Assembly: GCA_965237505.1 (NCBI GenBank)
Contig: CBDEFR010000009.1
Span: 806,001 to 870,000 of the forward strand
DNA length: 64,000 nt
Reading direction: 5' to 3'
From: NVTR01 sp965237505
GTDB taxonomy: Bacteria; Pseudomonadota; Alphaproteobacteria; Rhodobacterales; Rhodobacteraceae
In this document: one piece after another, positions 18,628 to 27,720 of the stretch
Position numbering within the stretch: position 1 is the stretch's first letter
Layout of the letters: each line of letters starts with the position of its first letter
Notes under the pieces: generated by a model
The model's input: the letters and a program-made list of their open reading frames with translations, nothing else
What the model was told of the DNA's origin: nothing
Databases searched by the model: none
Program-made: the position numbers and the translations under genes

Positions 18628-19673
18628 GCAGTAAGTGCGGCGCTGATCGCAGCCCGATCAAGACCGGAATGACCGATGACGACGAGGCGCGTTTCGCGCG
18701 GTTCGTCAGGGGTTAACGGGCGGTCAAAGTAAGTCTCGACGCGCGGGCCGACGGCTTGCAATGCGAGCCGCATGGGCTTGCCAGTGACCGCGGCGAAACC
18801 TTTGAGGCGCAGGATATTATAGGCGGTGACGACCTTGGTCAGCCGAGCGGAATAGGCCACAGGGTCGGTGATTTCAGGGCGCGTGACGACGAAACTTTCA
18901 AACGCATCGTGGTCGTGGTGATCAGTGCGGTCATCTTTGTCATCATGATGGTGGTGGCGTTCGTGACGGGCAGCAAGATCGGACTCGGCACCAGCGCGCT
19001 GGCCCAAAAGAACATCAACCGGAATCGCGCCCATTGTCGTCTGCACCAGCTGCACCCCGTCGCGGCTGTCGCGATGTAATGAGCTGGCAAGACTGTTGGA
19101 CTCTGTTTTGTCCAGCAGGTCGATCTTGTTGACCACGATCATGTCGGCGCAGGCGATTTGATCCTTGAAAAGCTCAGACAAAGGTGTCTCGTGATCCAGA
19201 CTGTCGTCGTGTTCGCGCTGCGCATCCACGGCATCGACGTCATGGGCGAACTGGCCATCGACCACGGCCTTGCCGTCCAGGACGGTGACGACGCCATCGA
19301 CGGTGACCTGGGTGGAAATCTGCGGCCAGTTGAAGGCGCGGACCAGCGGTTGCGGCAGCGCGAGGCCGGATGTTTCGATCACGATGTGGTCGGGCTTTGG
19401 GTCGCGGGCGAGCAGTTTTTGCAGGGTGGGCACGAAGTCTTCGGCGACCGTGCAGCAGATGCAGCCGTTGGACAGTTCAATGATATCGTCGGCGGTGCAG
19501 GCCGCGTCACCGCAGCCTTTCAGGATCTCGCCGTCGATGCCCAAGTCACCGAATTCGTTGATGATCAGGGCGATTTTTCGCCCTCTTGCATGGGTCAGCA
19601 TGTGGCGGATCAGCGTGGTTTTACCACTGCCCAGAAAGCCGGTGATGATGGTAGCGGAAATTTTGCCGGCCAT
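18624..19673 (-). CDS. cobW: CobW-type GTPase metallochaperone
   Basis: 349 residues of the COG0523 GTPase family. Walker A GFLGSGKTTL, the metal-binding CxCC motif CICCTV, and the GTP-specificity motif VNKIDLL are all present. A histidine/aspartate-rich stretch (RHERHHHHDDKDDRTDHHDHDAF, about residues 240-262) lies before the C-terminal domain and suits cobalt handling. CobW is thought to deliver Co2+ to CobN for corrin insertion. The gene lies 68 nt downstream of cbtA and ends overlapping the GNAT start, all behind the B12 riboswitch. Confidence 0.95.
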   Translation of the reverse strand: MAGKISATIITGFLGSGKTTLIRHMLTHARGRKIALIINEFGDLGIDGEILKGCGDAACTADDIIELSNGCICCTVAEDFVPTLQKLLARDPKPDHIVIETSGLALPQPLVRAFNWPQISTQVTVDGVVTVLDGKAVVDGQFAHDVDAVDAQREHDDSLDHETPLSELFKDQIACADMIVVNKIDLLDKTESNSLASSLHRDSRDGVQLVQTTMGAIPVDVLLGQRAGAESDLAARHERHHHHDDKDDRTDHHDHDAFESFVVTRPEITDPVAYSARLTKVVTAYNILRLKGFAAVTGKPMRLALQAVGPRVETYFDRPLTPDEPRETRLVVIGHSGLDRAAISAALTA

Positions 19674-19742
19674 TGGGGTCTCCTGAAATCAAGGTGCGTT
19701 ATCTTGGGCCAAGTGGCGGGGAATTCACCCCGCCACCGGCAA

Positions 19743-20474
19743 TCACGCGGTTTGGACGTTTGGTTGACGGTTCCAGAAATATCCGGCAGCAAGGCCCAGA
19801 ATAACCCAAGTGGTCATGCTGACCGCCATCGAGCGGGCAACATACTCGCCGACCAGTTCGGGCGGCGCCAGACCGGTAAAGCTGTCAAGTTGCGGGGCGC
19901 CAATGACATGCGGGACAATCAGCAGCGCCAGCCCAGTCGCCAGAACCGCCAGATTGCGGCCAAAGGCGAAACAGGCCAACGCCAGCGCAGTGGACACGAC
20001 CGTCAGGCTCCACCAGACTTGGCGCAGGGTCAGATCAGCCGCCGGAATCCCCGGCAGCTCCGGGGCCAGACCGATGCCCGGTGCCAGATGCACTGCCACA
20101 AAGCCCGCGCCACCCCAGAGCAGGCCGTTTTTTAGCGTCACCTTGTGGCCGAACCGCTCGGCCAGCGCGAAGCCAGCCACCAGGATCAGGCCCCAGCCAC
20201 CGAACACGATGAAGTCGGCAAAAAACGCCAGCGAATAGCGTTTGGCGAGATTTTCATGTTTATTTTCAACGGGTTGTGCCACTGCTTCGGAATCGGGTGT
20301 GGGGGTCACGAGGTCGTCGTGGAGGTGTGCTGCGTTGAAATGAGTCTTGGTGCCGGATTCGTATTCCTCGCCTTCAAGAATTAGGGGTTCGATGAGCGTG
20401 AACTGGAGCAGGACGGCAATCAGCCCGGCCACCAGACCAGCGAACAACGCGCTGGTAAACAATTTTGCGGTCAT
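19743..20474 (-). CDS. cbtA: cobalt transporter subunit CbtA
   Basis: 243 residues with five to six membrane segments. The CbtA pattern is clear: LFAGLVAGLIAVLLQFTLIEPLILEGE at the N-terminus, a His-containing loop (HFNAAHLHDD), GLLWGGAGFVAVHLAPGIGLAPELPG, and a last helix ending YFWNRQP. CbtA and CbtB form a B12-regulated cobalt uptake system common in alphaproteobacteria. The start is 3 nt after the cbtB stop, indicating coupled translation. Confidence 0.93.
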   Translation of the reverse strand: MTAKLFTSALFAGLVAGLIAVLLQFTLIEPLILEGEEYESGTKTHFNAAHLHDDLVTPTPDSEAVAQPVENKHENLAKRYSLAFFADFIVFGGWGLILVAGFALAERFGHKVTLKNGLLWGGAGFVAVHLAPGIGLAPELPGIPAADLTLRQVWWSLTVVSTALALACFAFGRNLAVLATGLALLIVPHVIGAPQLDSFTGLAPPELVGEYVARSMAVSMTTWVILGLAAGYFWNRQPNVQTA

Positions 20475-20477
20475 CGC

Positions 20478-20645
20478 TCAGTGGCAGGGAAACGCCAGCG
20501 CATGACGGGTGTCATGGGCTGAATCGTGGAACACCGTGGCCTCGGCAAACCCGGCGAAAAACAGCAGAAATATTCCGGCGGCGATGGCAGATGCAATCTG
20601 CAGCAAGCCGGTGGATTGCACCTCGGTCTGGGCTAACACATTCAT
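20478..20645 (-). CDS. cbtB: cobalt transporter subunit CbtB (small)
   Basis: 55 residues: one membrane helix (residues about 15-35) followed by a short histidine-rich tail FHDSAHDTRHALAFPCH, the signature of CbtB. AAGGAG lies 6 nt before the ATG. It is the first gene behind the cobalamin riboswitch and sits directly before cbtA. Too short for many gene finders, but the family match is unambiguous. Confidence 0.93.
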   Translation of the reverse strand: MNVLAQTEVQSTGLLQIASAIAAGIFLLFFAGFAEATVFHDSAHDTRHALAFPCH

Positions 20646-20680
20646 TTTATTCTCCTTTTCCCGTCACACCCGACGGGAGG
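20646..20680 (-). promoter_or_regulatory. possible expression-platform hairpin of the B12 riboswitch
   Basis: On the minus strand CCCGTC-GGGTGT-GACGGG forms a 6-bp stem directly before AAAAGGAG, the cbtB ribosome-binding site. A CCTT upstream could also pair with the AAGG. This placement suggests translational control by sequestering the ribosome site; it is inferred from base pairing only. Confidence 0.5.
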
Positions 20681-20699
20681 GTTAAGGTTTCGCGCATGG

Positions 20700-20838
20700 C
20701 TGGTCTCCTGGCTTGCGGGTCAAAGCACTTCGTCGCCTTCCCGGTTTTACCCAGTGGCCATTGACGAAACGCTCACCGCTTACAGTCGCGGGGGCGGCTG
20801 TGGATTTAGGCCCCGGCTTGGGTCACCCGCACCACATT
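20700..20838 (-). promoter_or_regulatory. cobalamin riboswitch upstream of cbtB
   Basis: Read on the minus strand, the conserved B12-riboswitch blocks occur in order: a CCGCGACTGTAAGCGG block, GCCACTGGG (B12 box, 20752-20758), CCGGGAAGGC, GACGAAG, GACCCG and GCAAGCCAGGAGACC close to 20702. It should lower expression of cbtB-cbtA-cobW-GNAT-cobN when adenosylcobalamin is plentiful. Confidence 0.93.
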
Positions 20839-21593
20839 CCCATATGCTCCCCCCATGCTTGGCATGTTGAATGGGGAAACCATGCGCCGGTATTTGGCGC
20901 GGATTGCCGGCTCGGGTCAAGGGCGATTGCGACACGCAAAGGGCGGATTCCGGCGGGATTCTTTAAAGTCTTTAAAGACTTATTCGCGGTTTGTTCTGCC
21001 TGTTTTTTGGGCAAGTTGCAGCGATCGGACCGGTAACGCGATATTCACGGCGGGCGGCATCGGCAGGTACGATTCTTTGCTCCTGACTGAGTGAAAAAAT
21101 CGCATGGTTTTTCATGGGATGAAATGCGGGGATTGCAAGGCTGAAAACGGCCCAGGACGAACCTTTGGAAACGACTAACGAACGACTGAAAAGAGCCCAA
21201 ACTTGCCCTTTGATGCAACCGGTCTTAGCGGACGCGATGCGCCCACATGAGGCATTCCAATCGCTTTATTCGACTGTCAGATATACCTCGCTCCAACTTC
21301 AAATCTACGGACGGCGCGCACTGACAATCCAGGCAGAAGCAGGCAACTCAAGCGTATCGTCCTTGTGATACCGAGCCACTGCCGAACGAACCGACTGCAT
21401 CGCCGACCGGTCGCGATGCGGAATCTCAACTAGGACTGTCCAAATGACACCCGCTGGCTGGCGCCGATTGTAGCGCGCGGCGATTGATGACAACGCCAGC
21501 AGGCTGCAAGGTGGGTCCCCGCCGGGCCCTTTACCCGGTTTGACAGCATTGGGTTGGCGTCCAAAACCATGAAAGTCCGCCTTGATCTGCGGC
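20839..21593. other. non-coding gap after the riboswitch
   Basis: About 750 bp with no supported gene. Short open frames (for example near 21165-21368 and 21305-21493) lack ribosome sites and recognisable sequence. The promoter of the B12 operon must lie in the first part (minus strand). The rest may hold decayed sequence. Confidence 0.5.
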
Positions 21594-22016
21594 TCAGCCG
21601 GCGGGCGCGACTTCCTCGCGCACTTGCAGGGCGAGTGCTTCCGCCATCTTGTCGTAGCCTTTGTCCACGAGAATGCTCATGTCCCGCTGCGGCGTATAGG
21701 TAATCAGGCCCTTTTGCGCCGCCGCCCGGAAGGCGCCGATCAAGTCCTCAAGATTGTCATACGCCGCAAAACAGTCGGGAAAACCAAAGCCGTCATCGAA
21801 ATGCACAATGATGTCCGGGGCTCCGGGGCATCGGCCAAGGCCCATGCTCCAGTTGTCGCCTTGCCCGATATTGGTCTTGTGAAACCAGTTGTCCGCGCCG
21901 ACTACGAAGTCATAGGCACAGACATTCGCTTTCAGTGCGCGCATTGCCGGCAGGCCGATACTATCCGCATCGGTCCATTGCTTCCGCATTAGCTGCAGTG
22001 CTTTGTTCTTGTCCAT
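21594..22016 (-). CDS. hypothetical protein next to the broken lysR
   Basis: 140 residues, soluble, no signal peptide. It starts MDKNKALQLMRKQWTDADSIGL and contains an aromatic/glycine-rich centre (NWFHKTNIGQGDNWSMGLGRCPGAPDIIVHFDDGFGFPDC). A ribosome site (AAGGAGCC) lies 6 nt before the ATG. It is divergent from the lysR pseudogene with 120 bp between the starts, the classic layout of a LysR-controlled target. I do not recognise the family. Loss of the regulator may have freed or silenced it. Confidence 0.7.
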   Translation of the reverse strand: MDKNKALQLMRKQWTDADSIGLPAMRALKANVCAYDFVVGADNWFHKTNIGQGDNWSMGLGRCPGAPDIIVHFDDGFGFPDCFAAYDNLEDLIGAFRAAAQKGLITYTPQRDMSILVDKGYDKMAEALALQVREEVAPAG

Positions 22017-22546
22017 GACAGGCTCCTTCGTTGATTTCTGAGGCTTGAGGATACTTCCCGAGACTTGACCGAACTTTCCGTTGACGACAAACGATAAGAA
22101 TTCATACTAACGATTAGTTTTCTAAAGCGAAATAGCATGACAAGACGACTGCCAAACCTGAAACGGCTTCGTGCATTCGAGGCTGCTGCTCGCCATTAAA
22201 GCTTCAAAAAGGCTGCCGACGAACTTTCAGTATCGCCAGCCGCCATCAGTCATCAGATCAAAGCACTTGAAGAATATTACGGCTGCCGTCTGTTCTTTCG
22301 TCTCAACCGCACAGTGACTTTGACCGGTACCGCCGGAACATTGGCCGGGAAACTTACGGAATCTTTCGATCGGATCGCTGAGGCCTCGAGCAAATTCCAA
22401 TCACATGAGATGCGCGGGAAGATCCGACTTTCTGTCACGCCATTCTACGCCAACCCTTACCACCCTTCAATTTAGCGAATTAAGCTTGCCATCTGTCCAC
22501 ATGCTGTGATTCAAGGAGTCTCCTGTTATAGAATTGGAGATGTTGT

Positions 22547-23870
22547 ATGGTTGTTTCCGTGCCTATCCGGTTGTCACCCACACCCACTACATCTAGGGTG
22601 CTCCCAATCGCCCAAGTAAAGCTGGGCGTAAGTGGGAGCGGTGACATCGCCAGCAATTTAGGCGGCACAGGCCGTGCCATCCGGGAAAAGTCGCTGGAAC
22701 TCAGGAAGCGACCGCGGAAACGAAAGGTCTTCACGCTGCGAGACATACATCCCCGCTTTGTCCCCCTCCCGGGCCACGCGACGCCACGCCATACATATAG
22801 TGAGTGTGGGTGACAACCGGATAGGCACGGTTGTTTCATTGGGTTTTTCTGGGGTAAACGAAGCTATCAAGGCTGATTTTATAGAGCGGCTTCCAAAGTT
22901 TCATAAATCCCGCTGCGAAGGCCTTACACTGCTTTCGAGCATCGTTCTTGATGTGCGAAGTGCGAATTTGATGGAATTATCGGCGGCTTTACCGCGTCAC
23001 ATTGGCACAAAAGATCATCGGTACCAGTATGTTTCCCGTGTTTTGAGCAATTCCCACATTGATTGCGCGGAAATCATGCAGGCCTATGCTGGAGATGTAT
23101 TCACCCGTTTGGCCTCCAACGGAGAGACCATCGTTTTGCTGATGGATCAAAGCCATATCAATGACGGACATGAAGTCTTGATGCTGTCAGTGCGCATGCG
23201 TGATCGCGCCTTGCCTGTGGCTTGGCGCGTGCGCAAGACAAAAGGCAATATTGGGTTTTCTCTCCAAAAAGAGTTACTGGACAGCATTCAGGATTGGATG
23301 CCTGAAGGGGCTGATGTCATGTTAACGGGTGATCGATTTTATGGCACAGAAAGGTTAATCCATTGGTGTCAGGACTCTGGTTGGGGATATCGTATTCGCC
23401 TGAAGGGCAACCTGACTTTGCAGCACCAAGGTGGCGAGCTGTCTTGCATTGAAATCAGGGAGCTGATGCCGCAAGGGCTTATAAACGCGGAACTTTATGG
23501 ATCAGGTGTGTTTACGAATATCGGAGTATTGCACGACGATGGTCACCCTGAGCCCTGGATCATCGCTATGAATGCAAAGCCTTCACAATACACGGTTCTC
23601 GATTATGGAATGCGATGGGGTATTGAAGCTATGTTCTCGGACTTCAAGACCCGTGGATTTGGCATCGCGCAAAGCCAAATCAAAAAGCCAGACCGACTGG
23701 AAAGGCTTATCCTTGTCATGGCAATAGCCATGTACTGGGCGGTTTCAACGGGCGCAGCAGATGAACAAATAGTCGCCGAAAGCGGCGAAAAAAGGGGATT
23801 CGCAAAACCCGAAGATCACTCTGCTCCCTCTTCAAACAGGGCCTGCGGTTCCTGCGCAGATGCTTCATAG
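22547..23870 (+). pseudogene. IS4-family transposase, start codon separated by a MITE
   Basis: The native start is the ATG at 22547, with GGAG 7 nt upstream. It is followed by GTT and then the 272-bp MITE. Beyond the MITE the frame goes on GTT GTT TCA TTG GGT. The insert plus duplication is 280 bp, so the ATG is now out of frame with the body. The remaining protein has the IS4 DDE layout: LLMDQSHINDGHE, MLTGDRFYG and the YREK signature YGMRWGIEAMFSDFK. Without the MITE it is about 347 residues. A GTG inside the MITE (22674) could start a fusion with an abnormal N-terminus. Confidence 0.88.
22558..22829 (-). mobile_element. 272-bp MITE derived from an IS1595-type element
   Basis: Terminal inverted repeats are perfect for 26 bp (starting CGTGCCTATCCGG, GTTGTCACCCACAC) and imperfect for about 38 bp. 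The target duplication is the 8-bp GTTGTTTC (22550-22557, 22830-22837). On the minus strand, about 30 codons starting MYVSQREDLSF and including PEFQRLFPDGTACAA survive before a stop; they look like an IS1595-family transposase N-terminus. The 8-bp duplication supports that origin. It cannot move by itself. The terminal repeats differ from those of the IS1595 element at 11922. Confidence 0.85.
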
Positions 23871-24518
23871 GATATGAGAAAATCCCTAAATTATGGCAAG
23901 TTTGGATTTTTTGAAGGGTGGTAAAACGCCAACCGAATGATCCTTCCCTACCTGGACGATTTTCTGAAGGAGCACCCGGGACTGCAGGTGGAATTCGACT
24001 ACAGCTATCAAATTGCTGACTTTTCAACAGCCAAAATCGAGGGTGCGCTGCGATATGGCCTGAGCGACATGCCGGGCGCTCATATGCGGCTAATTCATCG
24101 CGACCGCGTCGCACCTGTTACGTCACCTTCGTTGGTTCGAGGCATCGATTTGCCGATGACGTCTCGGCAAATCGCGAAATTACTTTTGGCAGCGGTCGAA
24201 GGGCAGGAAAGATACTGGAGCCAGTGGTTCGATGCGGCTGGCAAAATAGACCAACGAAACGTCAAATGGTCGACACATCAGCACAGAGGCCTGGCTTTGG
24301 ACTTTGCGCTGGCTGGAAATGCGGTGGCTCTCGCGGATATTCCACTTATCCGCCGCGAACTTGAAAACGGCTCGCTTGTTTGCTTGTCAGAGACCGAGAC
24401 CACACTCGAACGCGGCATTCACCTAGCCGAACCACTAGGGCCGTTCAGAGACGCGCGACTATCCGCATTTGGCGACTGGCTGACAAACCACATCGTTAAA
24501 ATGGCACCAAGCGCCTGA

Positions 24519-24789
24519 ACGCGTTTCGGGGACGATATCGCGCACCGCAGTGGAGATGTTCAACGGCAGCTTAGTCCACAACTGCGACACGTCCTCTTGA
24601 CCGGACATCGTCCGGATTGCCGCTGATCTCGGACACTTTTGAGCACTGATTAACCGGCTGAATTCGGCCAAGGAGCGACATCCAGACTCGATTGCATGAA
24701 TGACCAGGCTGAGCGGATTTCACGCGCTGGGTGAACGCCTGGCATCTCTCAACGCCGTACTGGCACAGCGTGCGCCGACGGCTGATTTG
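24519..24789. other. non-coding gap between lysR and the EF-G-like gene
   Basis: 270 bp with no supported gene. Part of it may be a decayed coding remnant, but no family is recognisable. The lysR and EF-G-like genes are convergent here; no strong terminator hairpin was identified. Confidence 0.4.
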
Positions 24790-26724
24790 CTAGACTTTGA
24801 CCGGTTGCGCGGCCTCAAGTATCGAATGATCTGCGCCGCGCAACTCTTGGTAGTGATCAAATTCGGATGTGAACCAGGCGGTCCCTCGGGTGGCGCTTGC
24901 CAGCGCGTTGAACAGCTCGTCATACGCCACCATCGGAACCAGAGCGTTGAAGACGTCCCAGCCGGCAGCCTGCGGGTGACTTTCGAAACCCAGGACCTGG
25001 CCTTTCATCCCGCTGATGATCGGGATTAGGCCGCCTGCGAAGATCGAGGGCACCTGAATCTGTGCCCGAATAATGGGCTGAAGCACCAGCGTTCCGACCG
25101 AGGCCAGCGCTTCCCTTGTGGCGTTCTTTCCGGCCGTTTTGAAGGCGTAATCCGAACTGTCGACGGCGTGATGTTTGCCGTCTTTCAGCACGACGCTGAT
25201 GTCGACCACCGGAAATCCGTGCGGACCCTTGCTTAACGCATCACACACCCCCGCCTCGACCGAAGGGATGTAGTTTCGCGGCACCGCGCCACCCTTGATC
25301 TGCTGTTCGAACCGAAAGCCGGTCCCGCGTGGTTCGGGTCGGAAGTCGATGACCACATCGGCAAACTGGCCGGCCCCGCCGGATTGTTTGCGGTGTCTGT
25401 GCCGCAACTCGGTCTTGTTTGCAATTGTCTCGCGAAGCGATGGCGGGACGGTCGACTGCTCGACCTGGACGCCAAATCCGTCCGCAAGCTCAGCAATCAA
25501 CCGGCGCAGATGCAGAGGTCCCTGAACGTTCAGGATGGTTTGGCCGGTTTGTTCGTCGTGTTCCACACTCAGACCGGGATCGATCTCGCGAAAGCGTGCC
25601 AGCGCATTGGAAAGTCTGGTTTCGTCACGGTCCTGCAGAGGTGTCAGAATGCGGCGATAAGAACCCGGGCGTGATTGCGCCCAATCGGGCAGGTCAACGC
25701 TGCCTTGTCGCGTATAATATGACCTAATGTTCAGGTGGTCCGCCTTCACGGCCACGCCAATTTTCCCCGGTGCAAACGCGGTTTGCGTGGATTTCGTGTC
25801 GAGCTTGGTGATGTTTCCGACGGTGGAGCCGGCAAGTGGTTCGCCATTGCCAGTACCAGTGCCGAAAGCTCTGATCACAATTGCCTTACCCAAGTGCTTG
25901 ACAAAATCCGCGAGAAATCCTGCCGCCAGCACGTCATCGGTTTCGCTTAGCCTCTTGCCCGCCGCCTCGAAACCCGGAGCCTCGTGGCGGAGCGATTTCA
26001 TCAGCCGCATGATACCGTTTCTGTGCAGGGCAGACCCGAGCAGTGCGGGAACCAATTCGTTTTGTTGCAGGACACGTGTGGCAATCTCATACACATCTGC
26101 CGTCATCGGGCTCTTGTCTTCGATCAGTTGCTCCAGCAGCGTGTCGTCAAAGTCCGCGAGCGACTCCAGGAGCGCGGTCCTGGCTTCCTGTTCGCGTGAC
26201 AATATATCTTGCGGTATCTCGATCAATGACGAGGGCTGACCCTCGCGATACTGCCATGCGCGCTCGCTGATCAGATCAACCGCGCCGACAATTTCGGTGC
26301 CCGAGCGAAGCGGCACCTGGCGCAGGACGATGTTGTGGCCACTGTAGATTTGCAGAGCCGCCACAATCTCGCTTACCCGATCAGTGGCAACGTCGATGCG
26401 GTTGATAAACAGCAGACACGGAATTCCAGCTTCTTCTATCAGTCGCAGGTATGGCGCGCTGAGAACAGCCGCCTCGGCTTCGGCCGCGACGCAAAGAACA
26501 ACGGCGTCGCTGGCGGCAAGCGCGGGCCCGGCATGGGACAGATTTTCGGGGCCGCCGGCAATGTCGATCGCAGCCCAGTCATCGCCCATGAAACGGAAGG
26601 TTCGGACAGTTGCCACGCCCGCAACCTCGAGCGATTCGCTTGGCGTATCCTCAAGACCGGCAAGAGCCTCTGTCAGCGTCGTCTTTCCAGAGTGTGACGC
26701 TCCGATCACCGTAAATACTCTCAT
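24790..26724 (-). CDS. EF-G-like translational GTPase paralogue (degenerate G motifs)
   Basis: 644 residues from the ATG at 26724, which has GGGAGGAACTGACC before it; the longer upstream frame is rejected. The domain order is that of EF-G/TetM: GTPase, domain II (FVKHLGKAIVIRAFGTGTGNG), domain III, domain IV (GGAVPRNYIPSVEAGV) and domain V. The G motifs are unusual: P-loop GASHSGKTT, DIAGG for DTPGH (the catalytic His absent), and NRID for NKxD. It is about 50 residues shorter than canonical EF-G. This is the paralogue class often annotated as elongation factor G-like; whether it acts on ribosomes is unknown. It stands alone, with no ribosomal neighbours. Confidence 0.82.
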   Translation of the reverse strand: MRVFTVIGASHSGKTTLTEALAGLEDTPSESLEVAGVATVRTFRFMGDDWAAIDIAGGPENLSHAGPALAASDAVVLCVAAEAEAAVLSAPYLRLIEEAGIPCLLFINRIDVATDRVSEIVAALQIYSGHNIVLRQVPLRSGTEIVGAVDLISERAWQYREGQPSSLIEIPQDILSREQEARTALLESLADFDDTLLEQLIEDKSPMTADVYEIATRVLQQNELVPALLGSALHRNGIMRLMKSLRHEAPGFEAAGKRLSETDDVLAAGFLADFVKHLGKAIVIRAFGTGTGNGEPLAGSTVGNITKLDTKSTQTAFAPGKIGVAVKADHLNIRSYYTRQGSVDLPDWAQSRPGSYRRILTPLQDRDETRLSNALARFREIDPGLSVEHDEQTGQTILNVQGPLHLRRLIAELADGFGVQVEQSTVPPSLRETIANKTELRHRHRKQSGGAGQFADVVIDFRPEPRGTGFRFEQQIKGGAVPRNYIPSVEAGVCDALSKGPHGFPVVDISVVLKDGKHHAVDSSDYAFKTAGKNATREALASVGTLVLQPIIRAQIQVPSIFAGGLIPIISGMKGQVLGFESHPQAAGWDVFNALVPMVAYDELFNALASATRGTAWFTSEFDHYQELRGADHSILEAAQPVKV

Positions 26725-27217
26725 GGTCAGTTCCTCCCGCGGCTGTCCGCATGCCAAATACATTCTGCAGCTCGCTTGGCGAGCCGCGGTGCTGGGTGCC
26801 CGAGATGCGACCTTGGATAATCGTCCTGCCTCGGCCGTCAGAGGTTTTTCGTCCAATGTATGGCAATGGATCTGAACATTCCGGCGACAACTGGATTGTT
26901 CCCGGATACATCGGCATTCGTCAAGGCTGTCGCTGCTGGAAGTACGGATAATTGCGCCGGGCACGGGTTTCCGCAAGACCAGCAGTTTGTCAAATGCGAG
27001 GGGTTTGCCCGCACCGGCTATGTATCGTTACGCCGGTGCTGGCAACTATCTCCGCCATCAGAGTTGAATTCACTTTCGTCATGCGTAAGCTGCAGCCGCG
27101 TAAAATTAACGCGAGTAATTGCAACTTTCCGCATAACGGTGGTCAATCGTGGCCGGATTGACCACACCCGAAACTATCAAGTCAACCACGGCAAATCTGC
27201 CACTCGCAGGCGAAACG
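26725..27217. other. non-coding gap upstream of the EF-G-like gene
   Basis: Nearly 500 bp with no supported gene. The part near 26725-26760 is the leader of the EF-G-like gene. Open frames on the plus strand here have no ribosome site and are mainly antisense shadows. Confidence 0.4.
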
Positions 27218-27709
27218 CTAATTGCTCTGAGTTCCACCCGGAAGCGGGTCCATGGACGCAGGAGGCGGAGGTGCCTTTGTGCCAGGGCACGGGCAGGCGC
27301 ATGGCCGGAGCGTCAGTTCCGTCATCTTACCATTGCCATCACCGAAGACCCGGACACCATGACCAAAATTCGCGGCCTGCTGAAATTCATCTCGAAAATC
27401 GTTAAGGTTCACTACTCTAAACGAGTCAGAAGCCGGATTGCCCTCACGCAAGCATAAGACCGGATGAATGGGTGTACCTATCGCAGGCCGCGGACGCAAT
27501 ATGCAGACCTCGCTAAGATTCTGGCCGTTGTTTGAGTAAGTTAATGAATCAATGCAGCCTCCGACCACGAATCTGGAAGTTGTCGTTGAGTCACCTACGG
27601 CAATTTCTTTGAGTTGTATTTCGGTGAATGTTAATCCAGAACCTTGGTTAAGAACTTTCAGCAGGTTTGCGGTCACCGTTAACGAAAATGTTTCTTTAGT
27701 CGTTTTCAT
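27218..27709 (-). CDS. hypothetical protein with C-terminal CxCPCPG motif, upstream region displaced by an IS
   Basis: 163 residues. AGGAAAAAGTT precedes the ATG (27709), giving a good start. The N-terminal 100 residues are beta-rich and soluble-looking (FSLTVTANLLKVLNQGSGLTFTEIQLKEI). The C-terminus has CACPCPGTKAPPPPAS followed by a short tail. No signal peptide and no known family recognised. An ISNCY-type element is inserted just upstream, and its 17-bp target duplication includes this start codon and ribosome site. The gene keeps both but has lost its native promoter. Confidence 0.65.
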   Translation of the reverse strand: MKTTKETFSLTVTANLLKVLNQGSGLTFTEIQLKEIAVGDSTTTSRFVVGGCIDSLTYSNNGQNLSEVCILRPRPAIGTPIHPVLCLREGNPASDSFRVVNLNDFRDEFQQAANFGHGVRVFGDGNGKMTELTLRPCACPCPGTKAPPPPASMDPLPGGTQSN

Positions 27710-27720
27710 AACTTTTTCCT

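Larger units (their letters stand above)
22456..23925 (+). mobile_element. IS4-family element inserted in lysR, carrying a MITE
   Basis: 1470 bp including the MITE; 1190 bp without it and its duplication. The ends are CTTACCACCCTTCAA and the inverted TTTACCACCCTTCAA. A perfect 9-bp duplication ACGCCAACC flanks it (22447-22455, 23926-23934), within the IS4-family range. Confidence 0.92.
22137..24518 (+). pseudogene. LysR-type regulator (GcvA-like), nonsense codon plus IS insertion
   Basis: The start MTRRLPNLKRLRAFEAAARH is followed by an in-frame TAA where relatives have a residue before SFKKAADELSVSPAAISHQIKALEEYYGCRLF, the winged-helix domain. The effector domain is split after FYAN by the IS4-family element 22456-23925 and resumes RMILPYLDDFLKEHPGLQ, ending near 24518. 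Removing the element and one 9-bp duplication restores TAC GCC AAC CGA ATG ATC in frame. So there are two independent lesions; the gene is dead. Intact length would be about 300 residues. Confidence 0.9.

Noticed and set aside
20839..21593. tRNA or other structured RNA in the gap after the riboswitch
   Set aside because: No cloverleaf or TTC-loop pattern found by eye; nothing to support a call.
22547..22813. 88-codon plus-strand frame starting at the IS4 transposase ATG
   Set aside because: It is the native start codon reading out of frame into the MITE; not a real protein.
26725..26976. Longer N-terminus for the EF-G-like protein
   Set aside because: A strong ribosome site precedes the ATG at 26724, and the P-loop begins right after it.
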